Origin: Bos javanicus
Lineage: Eukaryota; Chordata; Mammalia; Artiodactyla; Bovidae
DNA length: 64,000 bases
Assembly (NCBI RefSeq): GCF_032452875.1
Contig: NC_083885.1
Location: 65,455,625 to 65,519,624, forward strand
Reading direction: 5' to 3'
The stretch's first letter is position 1. The number at the start of each line of letters is the position of its first letter. The notes beneath the pieces are model-generated. The model made no database searches, was not told where the DNA came from, and saw only the letters and a program-made list of their open reading frames with translations. The position numbers were made by a program, and so were the translations under genes. Positions 34,664-45,441 of this stretch are shown one piece after another.

Positions 34664-36135
34664 TTAAGCCCTTTCAGAAGTGTGAACTCTCTGATGACGA
34701 TGAAGGCCTGACCTATCAGTAAAACATTTCCCACATTCTCTGCACTCATAAGGCTTTTCTCCACTGTGAACCCTCTGATGCCGATGAAGACGTGACCTAT
34801 CAATAAAACATTTTCCACATTCAATGCACTCATAAGGTCTTTCTCCACTGTGAACGCTCTGATGATTCTGGAGGCCTCTCTTAACAATAAAAGATTTCCC
34901 ACATTCACTGCACTGATAGGGCCTTTCTCCGCTGTGAACTCTCTGATGGTACCGGAGACCACTTGAAAAAATAAAACATTTCCCACATTCACTGCACTCA
35001 TAGGGCCTTTCTCCACTGTGAACTCTCTGATGATACTGAAGACCTCTCTTATCAATGTAACATTTCCCACATTCACTGCATTCATAAGGCCTTTCTCCAG
35101 AATGAACTCGCTGATGATAATGGAGGTCAGATTTAGCGATAAAAGATTTCCCACATTCACTGCACCCATAGGGCCTCTCGCCACTGTGAACTCTCTGATG
35201 ATACTGGAGGCCACGGAGAGCAACAAAAGACTTTCCACATTCACTGCATTCATAAGGCCGTTCGCCAGTGTGAACTCTCTGATGGTCAATTAACCGCCCC
35301 TTTTGGATGAAAGATTTACCACATTCCTTGCATTTATAAGGCTTTTCTCCAGTGTGGATTTTTCTATGGATTCTGAGGTACCTCCTTTGGCTAAATGACT
35401 TTCCACATTCAGGACAGGCATATAGTGTTCCTCCAGAGTTAAATCTCTGACCTGCAAGGAAGCCAGATTTGTGGGCAAAAAATTTCCCAGAATGGCTGCA
35501 TTCATAAGACCTTTCTCTGGCATGAACTTCCTCGTGCTGAATAAGGCTATTTCTTTGGATGCAGGCTTCCCTACATTTGCTGAACTCACAATATCCTTCA
35601 CCAGTGAGGGCTTCTTCATCCTGAACAAGTATGTCTGTGGGGTTGGAGACTATCTTGTCTTCTCCCCAGCTCTGATGACTTTTCCCACTGTGAAAAACAG
35701 CATCATACTCCTTACTGTTGTTTCGTGGCATCCTGGTATTAGTGGCTGGTTTCTGAACTCCCATGTTGGCCAGGAAGTCATTCCCAATCTCCATGTTGGT
35801 AGACAGATTCCTTGCTGCATGGATCGTACAGCTTTTCAAATATGCAGATCTTCCCATATGACACTGGCAGAATTTCACTCCAGTGTGCTGCTGGACATTG
35901 GCAGTAAAATAGAATTGTTTCCCACATGTCCCACACGTGTATTCTTTCTGCTCCCTATTTGTTCCTTGCTCTTCAGCTAAATGTAAAATGTCTCTCAAGA
36001 CTGGGACACATATCTTACAGGGCTGGGTATTCTCAGGAGACAATTCTGCCCCGAGAGTCCTAATCTGTGATGCTCCCTCTGCAAATACATTCTGTTCAGA
36101 ACATGTCTCTGCATGCTGGACTCCATGACAAGAAC
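34664..36135 (-). CDS. C2H2 zinc-finger exon, gene C (intact KRAB-ZNF)
   Basis: Terminal exon of the one complete gene in the window; joins exon 1 (40875-40907) and KRAB (39615-39741) to give 1632 nt, 543 aa, a predicted nuclear DNA-binding repressor. Acceptor tttgttttcag, exon start 36135. Leader GSCHGVQHAETCSEQ, spacer with CKIC...ILHLAEEQGT, a degenerate first finger (YTCGTCGKQF, His side lost), then nine tandem 28-residue fingers at about residues 292-543 (34667-35422). Contact residues (-1,2,3,6): QRYI, QGRD, ARGY, ASDY, DRGY, FSGY, VRGN, DSRR, DSGR. All nine keep the C2H2 ligands. Fingers 3-9 share HQ(R/S)VHSGE(R/K)P linkers and look internally duplicated. The array is shorter than in gene A; decayed fingers follow the stop. 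An orthologue was not identified. Confidence 0.93.
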
Positions 36136-36296
36136 CTGAAAACAAACAGTTTGACTTTATTGGAGGGAATAACATCATTACAACTGTACATCTGATACAT
36201 GAAAGAGGCAGTCCATGGAATCGTGTTCAGGACATGAACTGGGATTAAACTGAAGAAGCAGCTGGTCTCACTATGCCCAGGACACAAGGACTGGAT
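36136..36296. other. Intron next to gene C finger exon
   Basis: Holds the polypyrimidine/acceptor region of gene C and conserved intron words (aggacacaaggactggatgtgg). Confidence 0.5.
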
Positions 36297-36435
36297 GTGG
36301 CTCTCACAGCCAAGTGGTTAAGACAGTGCACTGCCAATGCAGGGAGTGTAAGTTCAATCCCTGCCCATGGAACTAAGATCCTACATGTCTCACAGCCAAA
36401 AAAAAAAAAGAGGAAAAGATTAAAAAAAAAAAAAG
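36297..36435 (+). mobile_element. CHR-type SINE, short
   Basis: ccaagtggttaagacagtgc, agttcaatccctg, and poly(A)-type tail. Confidence 0.7.
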
Positions 36436-36439
36436 TTAC

Positions 36440-37175
36440 TATATTAATATCAAAGCTGACTTAACATAAACAAAGTCATCAGGGATAAAGAGAATTACAC
36501 AATGATAAAGGGGTCAATTTTTCAGATTTCAAAATAATCCTTAACATTTATGTGCCTAACAACAGAATATTTAAACGTGAGGCAAAACAGACCTACAAGT
36601 AGAAACAGATATAATAGTTGAAGACTATAATAGTTGGAGACTTCATTCAAAACTGCTCTACCAGAAATGACCACATTCAGCAAACAGAAAATCTGTAAAG
36701 ATGCTGTTCAACTGAAAAGTGCCATCATCAATCAACTGGATGTAAGGACACCTAAAGACTACTAGTATACTCCATCCAAAATCAGCACAATAGTCTATTC
36801 ATGCTGACATATAACATTCACAAGATAGACCACATCCTAGGTCAGAAAACACACCTTAACAAATTTGAAACAACTGAAATCATACAATGTCTTTTCTCAG
36901 AGCGCAGCGGAATTATAACAAAAATCAGTAACACAGTTGGGAAGATCCACTGGAAAAGGGAAAGGCTACCCACTCCAGTATTCTGGCCTGGAGAATTCCA
37001 TGGACTGTATAGTCCATGGGGCTGCAAAGAGTTGGACATGACTGAGCGACTTTCAAAAAGAAAAAATATGTAACACAAAGATAGCTGAAAAAAAAAAATC
37101 CCAAAATTTTGAGAATTAAACTATACATTTCAAATAAAACATGGGTCAAAGAAGAAGTCCCCAAAAAGAAATTTT
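36440..37175 (+). mobile_element. L1 ORF2 remnant, left part
   Basis: gaccacatcctaggtcagaaaac ... aacaactgaaatcatacaatg ... aaataaaacatgggtcaaag. A short Bov-A-like piece lies at about 36935-37055. Resumes after the BovB at 38141. Confidence 0.8.
36935..37055 (+). mobile_element. Bov-tA/Bov-A fragment
   Basis: tgggaagatccactggaaaa ... ggagaattccatggactgta ... agagttggacatgactgagcgac, inserted in L1. Confidence 0.8.
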
Positions 37176-37186
37176 AGAAAACTTTT

Positions 37187-38129
37187 AGTTAGAACTGGAC
37201 ATGGAACAACAGACTGGTTCCAAACAGGAAAAGGAGTACGTCAAGGCTGTATATTGTCACCCTGCTTATTTAACTTATATGCAGAGTACATCATGAGAAA
37301 TGCTGGGCTGGAAGAAGCACAAGCTGGAATCAAGATTTCCAGGAGAAATATCCATAACCTCAGATATGCAGATGACACCACCCGTATGGCAGAAAGCGAA
37401 GAAGAACTAAAGAACCTCTTGATGAGAGTGAAAGAGGAGAGTGAAAAAGTTGGCTTAAAGCTCAACATTCAGAAAACTAAGATCATGGCACCTGGTCCCA
37501 TCACTTCATGGCAAACAGATGGGGAAACAGTGGCAACAGTGGCTGACTTTATTTTTCCAAAATCACTGCAGATGGTGACTGCAGCCATGAAATTAAAAGA
37601 CGCTTACTTCTTGGAAGGGAAGTTATGATCAATCTAGACAGCATATTAAAAAGCAGAGACATTACTTTGCCAACAAAGGTCCGTCTAGTCAAGGCTATGG
37701 TTTTTCCAGTAGTCATGTATGGATGAGAGAGTTGGACTATAAAGAAAGCTGAGCACTGAAGAATTGATGCTTTTGAACTGTGGTGTTGGAGAAGACTCTT
37801 GAGAGTCCCTTGGACTGCAAGGAGATCCAACCAGTCCATCCTAAAGGAGATCAGTCCTGTGTGTTCATTGGAAGGACTCATATTGAAGGTGAAACTCCAA
37901 TACTTTGGCCACCTGATGTGAAGAGTTGACTCATTTGAATAGACCCTGATGCTGGGAAAGACTGAAAGCAGGAGGAGAAGGGGACGACAGAGGATGAGAT
38001 GGTATCACCAACTCAATGGACATTAGTCTGGGTAAACTCCTGGAGTTGGTGATGGACAGAGAGGCCTGGCGTGCTGTGATTCATGGGTCGCAAAGAGTGG
38101 GATATGACTGAGCGACTGAACTGAACTGA
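37187..38129 (+). mobile_element. BovB LINE, 5'-truncated (reverse transcriptase C-terminal half)
   Basis: Encodes LFNLYAEYIMRNAGLEEAQA, the RYADDT polymerase motif (about 37362-37380) and SEEELKNLLMRVKEESEKVG, then frameshifts and stops. Ends in the BovB tail gactgaactgaactga. TSD AGAAAACTTTT at 37176-37186 and 38130-38140; inserted in L1. Confidence 0.93.
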
Positions 38130-38425
38130 AGAAAACTTTTTTAAGTATTTTCAAATAAACACAACACTTTTCAAAATAAGTGAAAGCAGTGCTTATAAGG
38201 CAATTTATAGCACTGAATGAACATATTGCAAAAGGAGACCTAAAATCAATTATCTGTGCTTTTACCTTATGAAACTACTATATAGAAAAATCAACAAAGC
38301 TCCAAAAAACCTTGTTATTTAAAATGGCCAATAATATAAAAAGGATTCTAGTCAGTCTGTGAAAATGAGGCAGTACACAAATTAATAATATCAAAAATGA
38401 AAGAAAAGGGGAAAAAAATGAAAGA

Positions 38426-38580
38426 GAAGGGACATCCTTGGTGGTCCATTGGCTAAGACTCCTAACTCTCAAAGCAAGGGGCCCAGATTCCATCCCTGGT
38501 CAGGGAACTAGATATCACATGCTGCATCTAAGAGTTCACATGCCTCAACTAAAAGATCTACATGCTATGAAATACCAGTA
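38426..38580 (+). mobile_element. CHR-type SINE
   Basis: ggacatccttggtggtccatt head, ccatccctggtcagggaac middle. Confidence 0.8.
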
Positions 38581-38693
38581 AATTGAATCAAAAACTGTAA
38601 AAAAAAAAATTACATACCATGATCAACTGGGATTATTGCAAGGTACACAAGGATAATGTAACATTCAAACATCAATAAACAGAATCCATATCA

Positions 38694-38900
38694 AGAATTC
38701 TCTGGCAGTCCAGTGGGTAACAACCTACCTGCAGGGGATACAGGTAAGATCCCTGGTCCGGGAAGATTCCACATGCCACAGGGCAACTAAACTCTCAGGC
38801 CACAAGTACTGAACCAACCTGTAAACCTTGCTCACCACAACTAGAGAAAATCCTCCCAGCAACAAAGACCCAATGCAACCAAAAAATTAAAAAAAAAAAA
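38694..38900 (+). mobile_element. CHR-type SINE
   Basis: gaattctctggcagtccagtg head, tail gaccca-atgcaaccaaaaaa. Confidence 0.8.
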
Positions 38901-39263
38901 AATTCTAAAAACAAAATAAAAGCAACCAAAAAAGACAACCTAAAAACTGGGAGAAAATATTTGCAAATGATGTAAGTCAGAAAGAGAAAGACAAATACCA
39001 TTTGATTTCAGTTCTTTATGGAATCTGAAATATGACACTACATATCTACATATAAACATACAGAAAACAGAAACAGACTCAGGAATAGAGAACAAACTTG
39101 TGTCTGCCAAGTGGGAGGGAGGTAAGTGAGGGAAGGATTGGGAGTATAGGATTGGCAGACGCAAACTAGTAAACACAGCATGGATAAACAAGGTCTTGAT
39201 GTCATACTACAGGAAATTATATTCAGTACCTGTGATAAATTGTAAGGGAAATGAATAAGGAAT

Positions 39264-39300
39264 ATATATATATATATATCTGTGTGTATGTGTGTGTATT
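39264..39300. repeat. (TA)n/(TG)n simple repeat
   Basis: Run of TA followed by TGTG-rich sequence within the L1 3' region. Confidence 0.85.
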
Positions 39301-39614
39301 AAAAAAACTTAGAAGCTATGCTGTGCAGCAAAAATTAACATAAAGTTGAGAACTGAACAGAATATTTTAATAAAATTATAAAAACAAAAAAACGAAAAGA
39401 CTACTGACCCTGAATCCTCAGCTGCAAATTTGGGGATACAGGTGTTCTGGCGCTGAGGTTGCACTCTTCCTAGCTATACTAACCACAGACATAACTCAGC
39501 ATTTTGAGAAAGTAGTGCCCATGGTCCGTATGTGAGAAGGACATACCTACCCCAGGGGAAAAGGAAAAAGGCAGAGCCTAGCTCAGAGGAGCGAGGTGAG
39601 CGTGTAGGCCTTAC

Positions 39615-39741
39615 CCAGCATGCACACAAGTGCAAAGTTCTCCAGCATGACATCAAGGTACAGGCGTATTTGAACCTCATCAAGAAGACACCATTCATTC
39701 CAGGAGAAGTACACAGCCACATCCTCAAAGGTCACACTGCC
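39615..39741 (-). CDS. KRAB-A exon, gene C
   Basis: 127 nt with acceptor ...gtaccag and donor G|gtaagg. Translation GSVTFEDVAVYFSWNEW, CLLDEVQIRLYLDVMLE, NFALVCML. DV and MLE cores are intact; the second-last residue before the conserved EW is Asn instead of Glu seen in unit 2, and LYLDV replaces the usual LYRDV. Joins the finger exon in phase 1 to give ...CML-GSCHG. No KRAB-B exon in the 3.5-kb intron. Confidence 0.93.
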
Positions 39742-40874
39742 CTGGTACAATAGGGACAAATAAAACAATGAACAAACTCACTCCCAAAAAACCACCATCC
39801 AACTTCTTCGCACATCTCCCCCACTGCCCAGTCAGATGGGGCCCCCTGAAACCTGGAGTTAAAAAAAAACCTCCCTCCTTTGATCTGACCTTCCCATTGG
39901 CTCCGGAAAACACAGGTAGTCCTTTGAAGCCAAAATCCAGCTCTTCCCTACTGTTTATTCCCACCAGGAGAAAAAAAAAAACAAAAAACCCTGCACTTAC
40001 CTAAACCAGTTCAGCCTCACATTAAAAGTGACCAGTTCCACACTTCCTTCCATTGATGATGGAAAATAGGAACCACCTCAACAGACCCCGGCCTGCATTC
40101 AGGACCCTGAACATGGGGTTCTCCAGGGTTCCCAAACCAAGGGTCTAGGTGAATGGCAGGTGAAGAGCCTTAAGACCCTTGTCAAATACAAAGAATGCGT
40201 GTATGGGCTTGAGAATAATTGAGGGACAGGGACAACCTCCATTTACCAAAAGTGCTTCTGCAGACCTGGGAATCTGTGGGAACGGGCAGACCACGGAGGA
40301 AGGTGACCTGGGTGATGTTCCAGGGGCTCAAACTTTCCCAGGACTTCTGCCTGGGACCAGAGCCCTGGTAATGGCACGGTGGCTGGCTAAGGTCTCCTTC
40401 GTGACTCCATCCTTAGTACTACCTCTTTATGAGTTGTGAGCAAGGAAAAGCCAGAAATTCCCTCTGCCTCAAATTAATCATCACAAACCAACAGACTTTT
40501 CTTTCACTAAACAGTTTCGAAGCCTAATTTTAAAAACCCCAATTCAGATGACGTCCGTCCTGTGCTCAAAACTCTTCACCGCTTCCAGAAGGTCCAAGCA
40601 GGAAATGACAACCTCTCATTTGCCACTCCAGGTGAAGCCTGCCCGCAAACGTTGTTCCTCACAGAAGCTGGACGGACCTCAGGTTCCCCAACATTCCTTC
40701 TTCAGGTGCATCTCAAAGCCTCACTCACACATTGCACAGGTCCTCGGAAATAAGGACACCACCCCGAAGGCCGCCTGTCGTGGGAGAGGGCCCTGAGATA
40801 CAGCGGCCTGAGCAGGCGCTCTCGCACGGGGCCTTCATATTTGGACGGGAAAGGGGGCAGGGCAGAGCGTTTAC
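39742..40874 (-). other. Intron 1, gene C
   Basis: Unique-looking sequence conserved with unit 2 intron 1. No exon or RNA gene recognised. Confidence 0.55.
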
Positions 40875-40907
40875 CTGAGGTGGCACCGGCAGCGAAGCCG
40901 CCGCCAT
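40875..40907 (-). CDS. Exon 1 coding part, gene C (MAAASLPVPPQ)
   Basis: ATG at 40907-40905 in a GC-rich setting, 11 codons, donor CAG|gtaaac. Phase 0 into the KRAB exon. Same architecture as units 2 and 4. Confidence 0.9.
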
Positions 40908-41330
40908 CCGAGCCTGTGGGCCGAGCGGAGCTCCCAAAGTAGAGCGACCAGGTCGGTTTCCGCACGATAACTCGCCGCAGGTGACACTAAGCACAGACCC
41001 TGTGCAGTGTGCACGAAGACTCCGCTTCCGCCTAAGGCCCCTCCCTGCCCAGCAAACTCCTCACTCGTGAGCTTTTCCCCAGCCCCACGGTCTCGACAAC
41101 AAACACAACGTCGAAATAAACGCGCCGGAAGTCACACTGCCGGATCCAGGAAACGCGCATCTTCTGAATTTTCAAGGGCTCAACCCACTGCAGTGTTCTC
41201 GCCTGGAGAATCCCAGGGACGGGGGAGCCTGGTGAGCTGCCGTCTGTGGAGTCGCGCAGCGTCGACACGACTGAAGCGACTTAGCAGCTGCCTCACCTTA
41301 GCGCAAGTTCTTCTGGGTAATGTAGTGCCA
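40908..41330 (-). promoter_or_regulatory. CpG-rich promoter, gene C
   Basis: CpG-dense region upstream of exon 1. ETS/GABPA-type CCGGAAGT at 41125-41132 and ZNF143/Staf-like ACTACATTACCCAGAA (minus strand) at 41311-41326, both shared with unit 2. The CCAAT box of unit 2 is lost (ttttcaaggg in place of ttttcattgg) just before a Bov-A fragment. Confidence 0.75.
41180..41292 (+). mobile_element. Bov-A SINE fragment in gene C promoter
   Basis: cccactgcagtgttctcgcc ... gagctgccgtctgtggagtcg ... gacttagcagctg. It sits between the ETS and ZNF143 sites and keeps several CpGs (gtcgcgcagcgtcgacacga). No clear TSD. Confidence 0.85.
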
Positions 41331-42103
41331 AGGCCTCAAGGCATGGCGCCACACTGGAAGTGCAAGGAGGCAAGCCAAGCAGCACCGCGAGGAGCGCTGG
41401 GAAATCACGTGTCGGGGGCCTCCGTCCTCATTAAAGAGATGGGGAGTCGATGACGAAATAGGGGGAGAGTGCTTCAGAGAATTTAAGTCTTTAATGATAC
41501 TGATCTCTGAAGTGTACGGATAATGTAGCTGACAGCCATTGGTAACTGGAAGTAAGAAAACATTATCTTATTGCTCTTGAAATGCATGCAACCTGAAGTG
41601 CTCAAGACATCTGTAAATTATGGTCAGGGAAAAGAAAAAAAGACTACAGGATTCTGACTGGGAATGTTGACAGTTGATACTGGGCAGGCCTGCTACAGCT
41701 GAACAAGAGAGAAAACACTTATTTTCGTCCCCCAGAAAAGGCTGTCGTGCCTGCATAGTCAGTGATGGTGTGCACCTAAGTGAGAAACAATGATGGATAA
41801 TCAGGACACCCAAAATGGCTGTATTCTTCCTCTTTGTACATCCCCTGCCCCACCAGTCTGATTCACCTATACCCTACTCACCTGCCTGAACTTTCACTTA
41901 ATAATAAAGCCTCATATGTCAATACCTACCTTCTTGCTCTAGCCCCGGATAGTCCTTGTTTTTGTCATTAGATAGTAACTGCTTCACATTGAGTTTCTCA
42001 GAGACTGTAAGTGGCCTGCTTTTTTCCTGGTTTCCCTGTCAACTGACGAGCCAACCTCACCTCAATTCCCTCTAAAGCAAGTAACCTCCCTATCCTCCCC
42101 AGT

Positions 42104-42120
42104 AAAAAAAAAAAAAAAAG
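42104..42120. repeat. Poly(A) tract
   Basis: About 16 A residues. Confidence 0.85.
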
Positions 42121-42800
42121 CCTACCGCCACATCCTGCCTGCTGTGTCTGACCACGGTGATGTGTCTCTCCTGGACCTTGTGATGTCTTCGTCCTTGTCT
42201 CTGGGCTCTGTATTTGCTATTCAGGCTGAACGATTATTAATATGTTATCCTGACTTTAAGACTAGACCCCTTTGTCTCTCACAGCTGATCAGTGTCTCCA
42301 GTTTCTGCCACTCCAGCCCTGCCTGGCACAGTTCCACAGGGAGGAGGCAGGGCCAGGGTGGTTTCTCTGTAGGTATGCTGGGGTGGGTAAACTGTGGCTA
42401 AGCAGCTGTCAGAAATGTGGGCTGCTCCTCATGCACCCATGGAGTAACTGCCAACAATCGCCACCGCAGCCCAACCTGGGCTCTGCCCTTTGCACCCAAA
42501 AATCGAGTCCTTACCCTGGTCTTGACTGCACCAGGTCCAGCAACATGTTGGGGCATGGAGTCAGCGGAGCCAGAGCATGTCTTCTCCTTGGCTGGGGTGT
42601 ATGTGAACCTGCTCACTGGAAACCAGCAGCTGATAAAGCAGACCTCACTCTGCCAGGCTCAAGGGCCAGGAGTGAGCAAGCAAACTCCTACTAAACAGGG
42701 TTCAGGCTCCTGCAACTTTTCTGTCTGTCCCACTGTGCCTCCAACCAGTCCACCACATAGAACCTAGGACTGGGACATTCTGTTTCTTGAACTGCTCACA
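42120..42800. other. GC-richer segment unique to unit 4
   Basis: No counterpart noticed in units 1-3. Plus-strand ORFs at 42144-42401, 42272-42694 and 42417-42767 overlap in different frames and show no domain. It may be an unrecognised retroelement. Confidence 0.35.
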
Positions 42801-42932
42801 ATCCAGATGCCATGATGTTACCAAAACACACACACAAAATACATGATATGATAAATGACCTCACAAAGGGGTAGGATGCAATAGTCATGCCATTTATATA
42901 AACATTTGGAAACAGTCATCACAAAAGTAGTG

Positions 42933-43235
42933 GGCTTCCCTCGTGGCTCAGTGGTAAAGACTGCACCTGCCAACGCAGGAGACAAGGGTTCAATCCTTGG
43001 TCCAGGAAATACCACAGGTCACAGCTATTGAGCCTATGGTCTAGAGCCTGGGACCCAAAACTACTAAGCACATATGCAAAAACTCTTGAAGCCCTAGTGC
43101 CCTAGAGCCCTGCTCTAGCACACTGCAATGAGATGCCCATGCACCACAACCAGAGAGTACCCCTCACTCTCCACAACTAGAAGAAGCCTGTGCAACAATG
43201 AAGACCCAGCACCATCACAAATAAATAAAATTACA
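42933..43235 (+). mobile_element. CHR-type SINE shared with unit 3
   Basis: ggcttccctcgtggctcagtgg head; complete body to gaagacccagcacca. Counterpart of 31015-31290. Confidence 0.85.
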
Positions 43236-44059
43236 TATTGTAAAAAGTGGAATATGCTCTTACATCAGTAATTTTAATGTTGAGGATGAATTAAAATGGC
43301 AGGTAGAAACTGGTTTGAGGGGTATACACAAAGTATCAGAATATTGACATTTACTTATTAAATACGTAAAATTTAAGTCTACTGCACAACCATAAAACGA
43401 GTTTTAAAATATGCAAAACCTGTCGCCATATGATCATTCAACTATGGTAGCATTCTTAAAAGTTATTTTTGGCTACTGAACCTGTAAGAGGGGAAAGTAT
43501 CCAGTGGTGCACTACTGGCAATGCTTCCCAACTCCATGTTCAGTGACATTATGTTTGCAGTCCGACATTGGCTATGGAAGTATTTACACTCATGGAAATT
43601 GGCAAATGCTATAATATAAAAAAGGATTTACTTTGTAACTGAATGTCTGCACTTAAGATTGAGGTAGCTTATGTTAATAGTATACATTTATCTTAAATGT
43701 GTATAATGTATTTGATTATTGCATTATGTGTAGTAAAGAAATTGAGGAAAACATGAGAACATGTTCTCTCAGTATTCCAAATTCAAATTCCATGCAGGAA
43801 ACACTCACATTATTGAAGAATAAGTGAAATATCACGGATATCTCTGTTGTTTCCCTGCTCGCCTATTTGTCACAAAAAGGGAAAATGGGGAAATCCCACA
43901 AAATAAAAGTAGGCAAAAAGATAGGAACAGAAAGATACCCAAACAAGACACACAGGAAAAGAGACATTAAAAACCAACAACACTCAACATCCAAAATCCT
44001 GAGAAATGCAATTAAAATCATAATGATTTCATACTGCTATCTTACAGTCTTCATTGGAG

Positions 44060-44880
44060 GTGTCAGCATGCATTCAGTCTTAGAGTTTAAGATAGGCTGG
44101 ATTTCTGGGTCATATGGTAGTTGTTAGCTTTTTAAGAAATCTCCATTCTGTTCTGCATAATGGTGATATCCATGTATATTCCCACCATAGACCCTGAGAA
44201 AACCATAATTCAAAAAGAAACATGGACCCCAGTGTTCATTGCATACTATTTACAATAGCTAGGACATGGATGCAAACTATATGTCCCCTGACAGATGAAT
44301 GAATAAAGAAGTTGTGGTACATGTATATAATGGAATATTACTCAGCTGTAATAAGGAATCAATTCAAAAAATTTTTCAAAAAAAAAAAAAATAAGGAATC
44401 AATTCGAGTCAGTTCTAGTGAGGTGGATGAACCTAAAGCCCATTATACAGAGTGAAGTCAGGAAAAAAATGTCATATATTAATGCATATAATGTATACAT
44501 GTATATACATTAATGCATATACATATACATTAATGTCATATATTAATGCATATACAGGAATAGAGACACAGACAGAAATTTATGGAAACACTGGAGGAAG
44601 GAGAGGGTATGAAAAATGGAGTGAATAGGACTGAAACACCCTCTACCATACATAAAGCAGATAGCTATTGGGAAAGTTCTATATAGAACTGGGGGCTCAA
44701 CCCAGTGCTTTGTGACAATTTAGAGGGGTGGAACTGGGTGTGCGGATGGGATGCGGATTCAAGAGGGAGGGGACATATTTATACTTGTGGATGATTCACA
44801 TTGTTATATGGCAGAACGAGCAAAACATTGTAAAGCGATTATCCTCCAATTAAAAGTAAATATTAAAAATAAAGAAAAAA
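44060..44880 (+). mobile_element. L1 3' end shared with unit 3
   Basis: gatttctgggtcatatggtag ... acaatagctaggacatggatg ... ggtacatgtatataatgg. Contains a poly(A) run with a local duplication (aaggaatcaattc twice, near 44357 and 44393). Confidence 0.82.
44470..44560. repeat. AT-rich alternating repeat
   Basis: Repeated ATTAATGCATATA/TATACAT words, several self-complementary. Probably a slippage expansion in the L1 3' region. Confidence 0.75.
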
Positions 44881-45148
44881 GATAGCTTGGTCTAGTGTGG
44901 GTCCCAAAATGGGTAGGCAAGTACTTGTTGCCTAACAATCATTTGGTGACTTGCATTCTTACATTTATGGAAGGGTGTGGGGATGGGAGGAGCAGTGAGA
45001 AGATCAGTAACGAGGACAGGAGGAAGAACCTGGGAACCAGTCCATGTGGGAACCACAGTGGATGCTCTTATTCCTTCATTGTCCCTCACATTAACTAGAA
45101 CCATCAGTGGGTCAACTAAATAATGGAGTAATAGGGGCATGCTAATCA

Positions 45149-45441
45149 AACCAGTCAATCTTAAAAGAATCAGTCCTGAATATTCATTGGAAGGACTGAT
45201 GCTGAACCTTAAGTTCTAATACTCTGGCCACCTGATGTGAAGAGCCAAATCATTAGAAAAGACTCTGATGCTGGGAAAGATTGAAGGCAGGAGGAGAAGG
45301 GATGACAGAGGACAAGATGATTGGATGGCATCACCGACTTAATGGACATGAGTTTGAGTAAGCTCAAGGAGATGGTGGAGGACAGGGAAGCCTGGTGTGC
45401 TGCAGTCCATGGGTCACAAAGAGTTGGACATGACTGAGAGA
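45149..45441 (+). mobile_element. BovB LINE 3' end
   Basis: ttcattggaaggactgatgc to gttggacatgactgagagac; short TSD CTAATCA at 45142-45148 and 45442-45448. It lies in the unit 4 3' flank and interrupts the ancestral sequence. Confidence 0.88.

Larger units (their letters stand above)
38141..39370 (+). mobile_element. L1 remnant, right part with 3' UTR
   Basis: Continues the L1 split by the BovB (aataagtgaaagcagtgctta ... caatttatagcactgaatg), then 3' UTR text (gtcagaaagagaaagacaaatacc, cagactcaggaatagagaac). CHR SINEs at 38426-38580 and 38694-38900 interrupt it. Confidence 0.8.
29916..41400 (-). repeat. Tandem duplication unit 3 (complete gene)
   Basis: Third copy and the most compact. It carries all three exons of an intact KRAB-ZNF gene. 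It shares with unit 4 a CHR SINE (31015-31290 against 42933-43235) and an L1 3' fragment (32060-32820 against 44060-44880) at matching places; neither is in unit 1 or 2. Edges are approximate. Confidence 0.8.

Noticed and set aside
28430..39614. KRAB-B box exon between KRAB-A and finger exons
   Set aside because: No B-box-like open segment with splice sites was seen in units 2 or 3, and the A exon joins the finger exon in phase without one.
41007..41453. 148-aa plus ORF at the gene C promoter
   Set aside because: Runs through the promoter and the Bov-A fragment; a divergent gene is not supported.
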